DNA of 64,000 nt, taken from assembly GCA_944320105.1 (NCBI GenBank), contig CALUGA010000002.1, positions 124,001 to 188,000 on the forward strand, written 5' to 3'. Both the position numbers and the translations under genes were made by a program. Under the pieces are notes generated by a model. That model was not told where the DNA came from. It searched no databases and saw nothing but the letters and a program-made list of their open reading frames with translations. This stretch comes from an uncultured Prevotella sp. GTDB lineage: Bacteria > Bacteroidota > Bacteroidia > Bacteroidales > Bacteroidaceae. Shown here in pieces: positions 63,904 through 64,000 of the stretch. The stretch's first letter is position 1, and each line of letters opens with the position of its first letter.

Positions 63904-64000
63904 TCAGACTTTTTCCTGCCCATGCACGCCGGGGAGGAGTCGTTTTATCATCAGGAAGTTAGTCAGGCACAGGTCTACCGCCTTGCGTTTCTGCTTCTTT
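63904..64000 (-). CDS. Possible C-terminal end of a gene entering from the right edge
   Basis: The minus-strand frame from 63999 to the stop at 63904-63906 gives 31 residues (ending FLMIKRLLPGVHGQEKV) with basic and hydrophobic composition like a genuine C-terminus. It is too short to identify. The gap 63743-63903 contains nothing else that I can support. Confidence 0.3.
   Translation of the reverse strand, partial: KKQKRKAVDLCLTNFLMIKRLLPGVHGQEKV

Noticed and set aside
1..64000. tRNA, rRNA, tmRNA, RNase P or SRP RNA genes
   Set aside because: No T-loop-like GGTTCGAATCC with a cloverleaf and none of the conserved core sequences of these RNAs was seen by eye; a tRNAscan/Infernal run would settle it.

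Overview
The window is chromosomal DNA of a Bacteroidota, most likely a Bacteroidales/Prevotellaceae member. The evidence is: promoter -7 elements of the TAnnTTTG type in front of many genes on both strands; a type IX secretion type B sorting domain; a PorT-like barrel protein; an lpxC-fabZ fusion gene; a long urocanase; a bifunctional ftcD-fchA gene; a PPi-dependent phosphofructokinase together with a membrane pyrophosphatase; and a xanthan-lyase-like golvesin-domain protein. No rRNA, tRNA, CRISPR array or complete IS was seen. Codon third positions are GC-rich almost throughout.

Layout. 1-3.3 kb (minus): POT peptide transporter (cut by the window edge), PorT-like barrel, LysM/periplasmic-binding protein. 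3.4-6.9 kb (plus): T9SS cargo protein overlapping uvrA. 7.3-10.5 kb: phosphate-selective porin, mntP, YeiH-type exporter. 10.6-19 kb (minus): an lpxD, lpxC-fabZ, lpxA, miaA, PBP1A, helicase cluster that joins lipid A and peptidoglycan synthesis. 19-27.3 kb (minus): HD hydrolase, pyrF, prfA, purM, aroE, menG, purC, phoH-like. 27.8-36 kb: DUF5715 protein, hppA, an acidic unknown, the xanthan-lyase-like protein, an acyltransferase and a small unknown. 36.2-38.9 kb (plus): PPi-PFK and a membrane-anchored GH25 lysozyme. 39.3-41.9 kb (plus): a modification/nuclease module. 41.9-53.7 kb: prmA, an aromatic/Gly-rich protein, a frameshifted FadL-like porin, fur-purA-hisS, a pectin-related esterase, rubrerythrin, a beta-helix lipoprotein, cdd and a glucosaminidase-LysM protein. 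54.7-56.8 kb: ispE, ridA-queC. 57.2-63.7 kb: a complete histidine degradation operon (ftcD-fchA, hutU, hutH, hutI).

The most interesting accessory locus is 39331-41864. A TAnnTTTG promoter leads into a ~320-nt leader with a nested, long-range RNA fold (39439-39599), a terminator-like hairpin that partly competes with it, and a third hairpin ending 3 nt before the start codon of an M.EcoRI-like adenine methyltransferase. The partner gene is a DUF262-HNH protein, not an EcoRI nuclease. The last third of the methyltransferase gene is visibly AT-rich.

The intergenic DNA is also unusual. Five separate gaps carry the same array of exactly four degenerate 22-bp units, always in the same chromosomal orientation; three of the five share a TTACA-box exactly 36 bp upstream. 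Three families of ~200-bp non-autonomous inverted-repeat (MITE-like) elements are present, one of which seems to supply the start codon of the large secreted protein at 32 kb. A four-copy, 88-bp tandem repeat lies just upstream of the hut operon.
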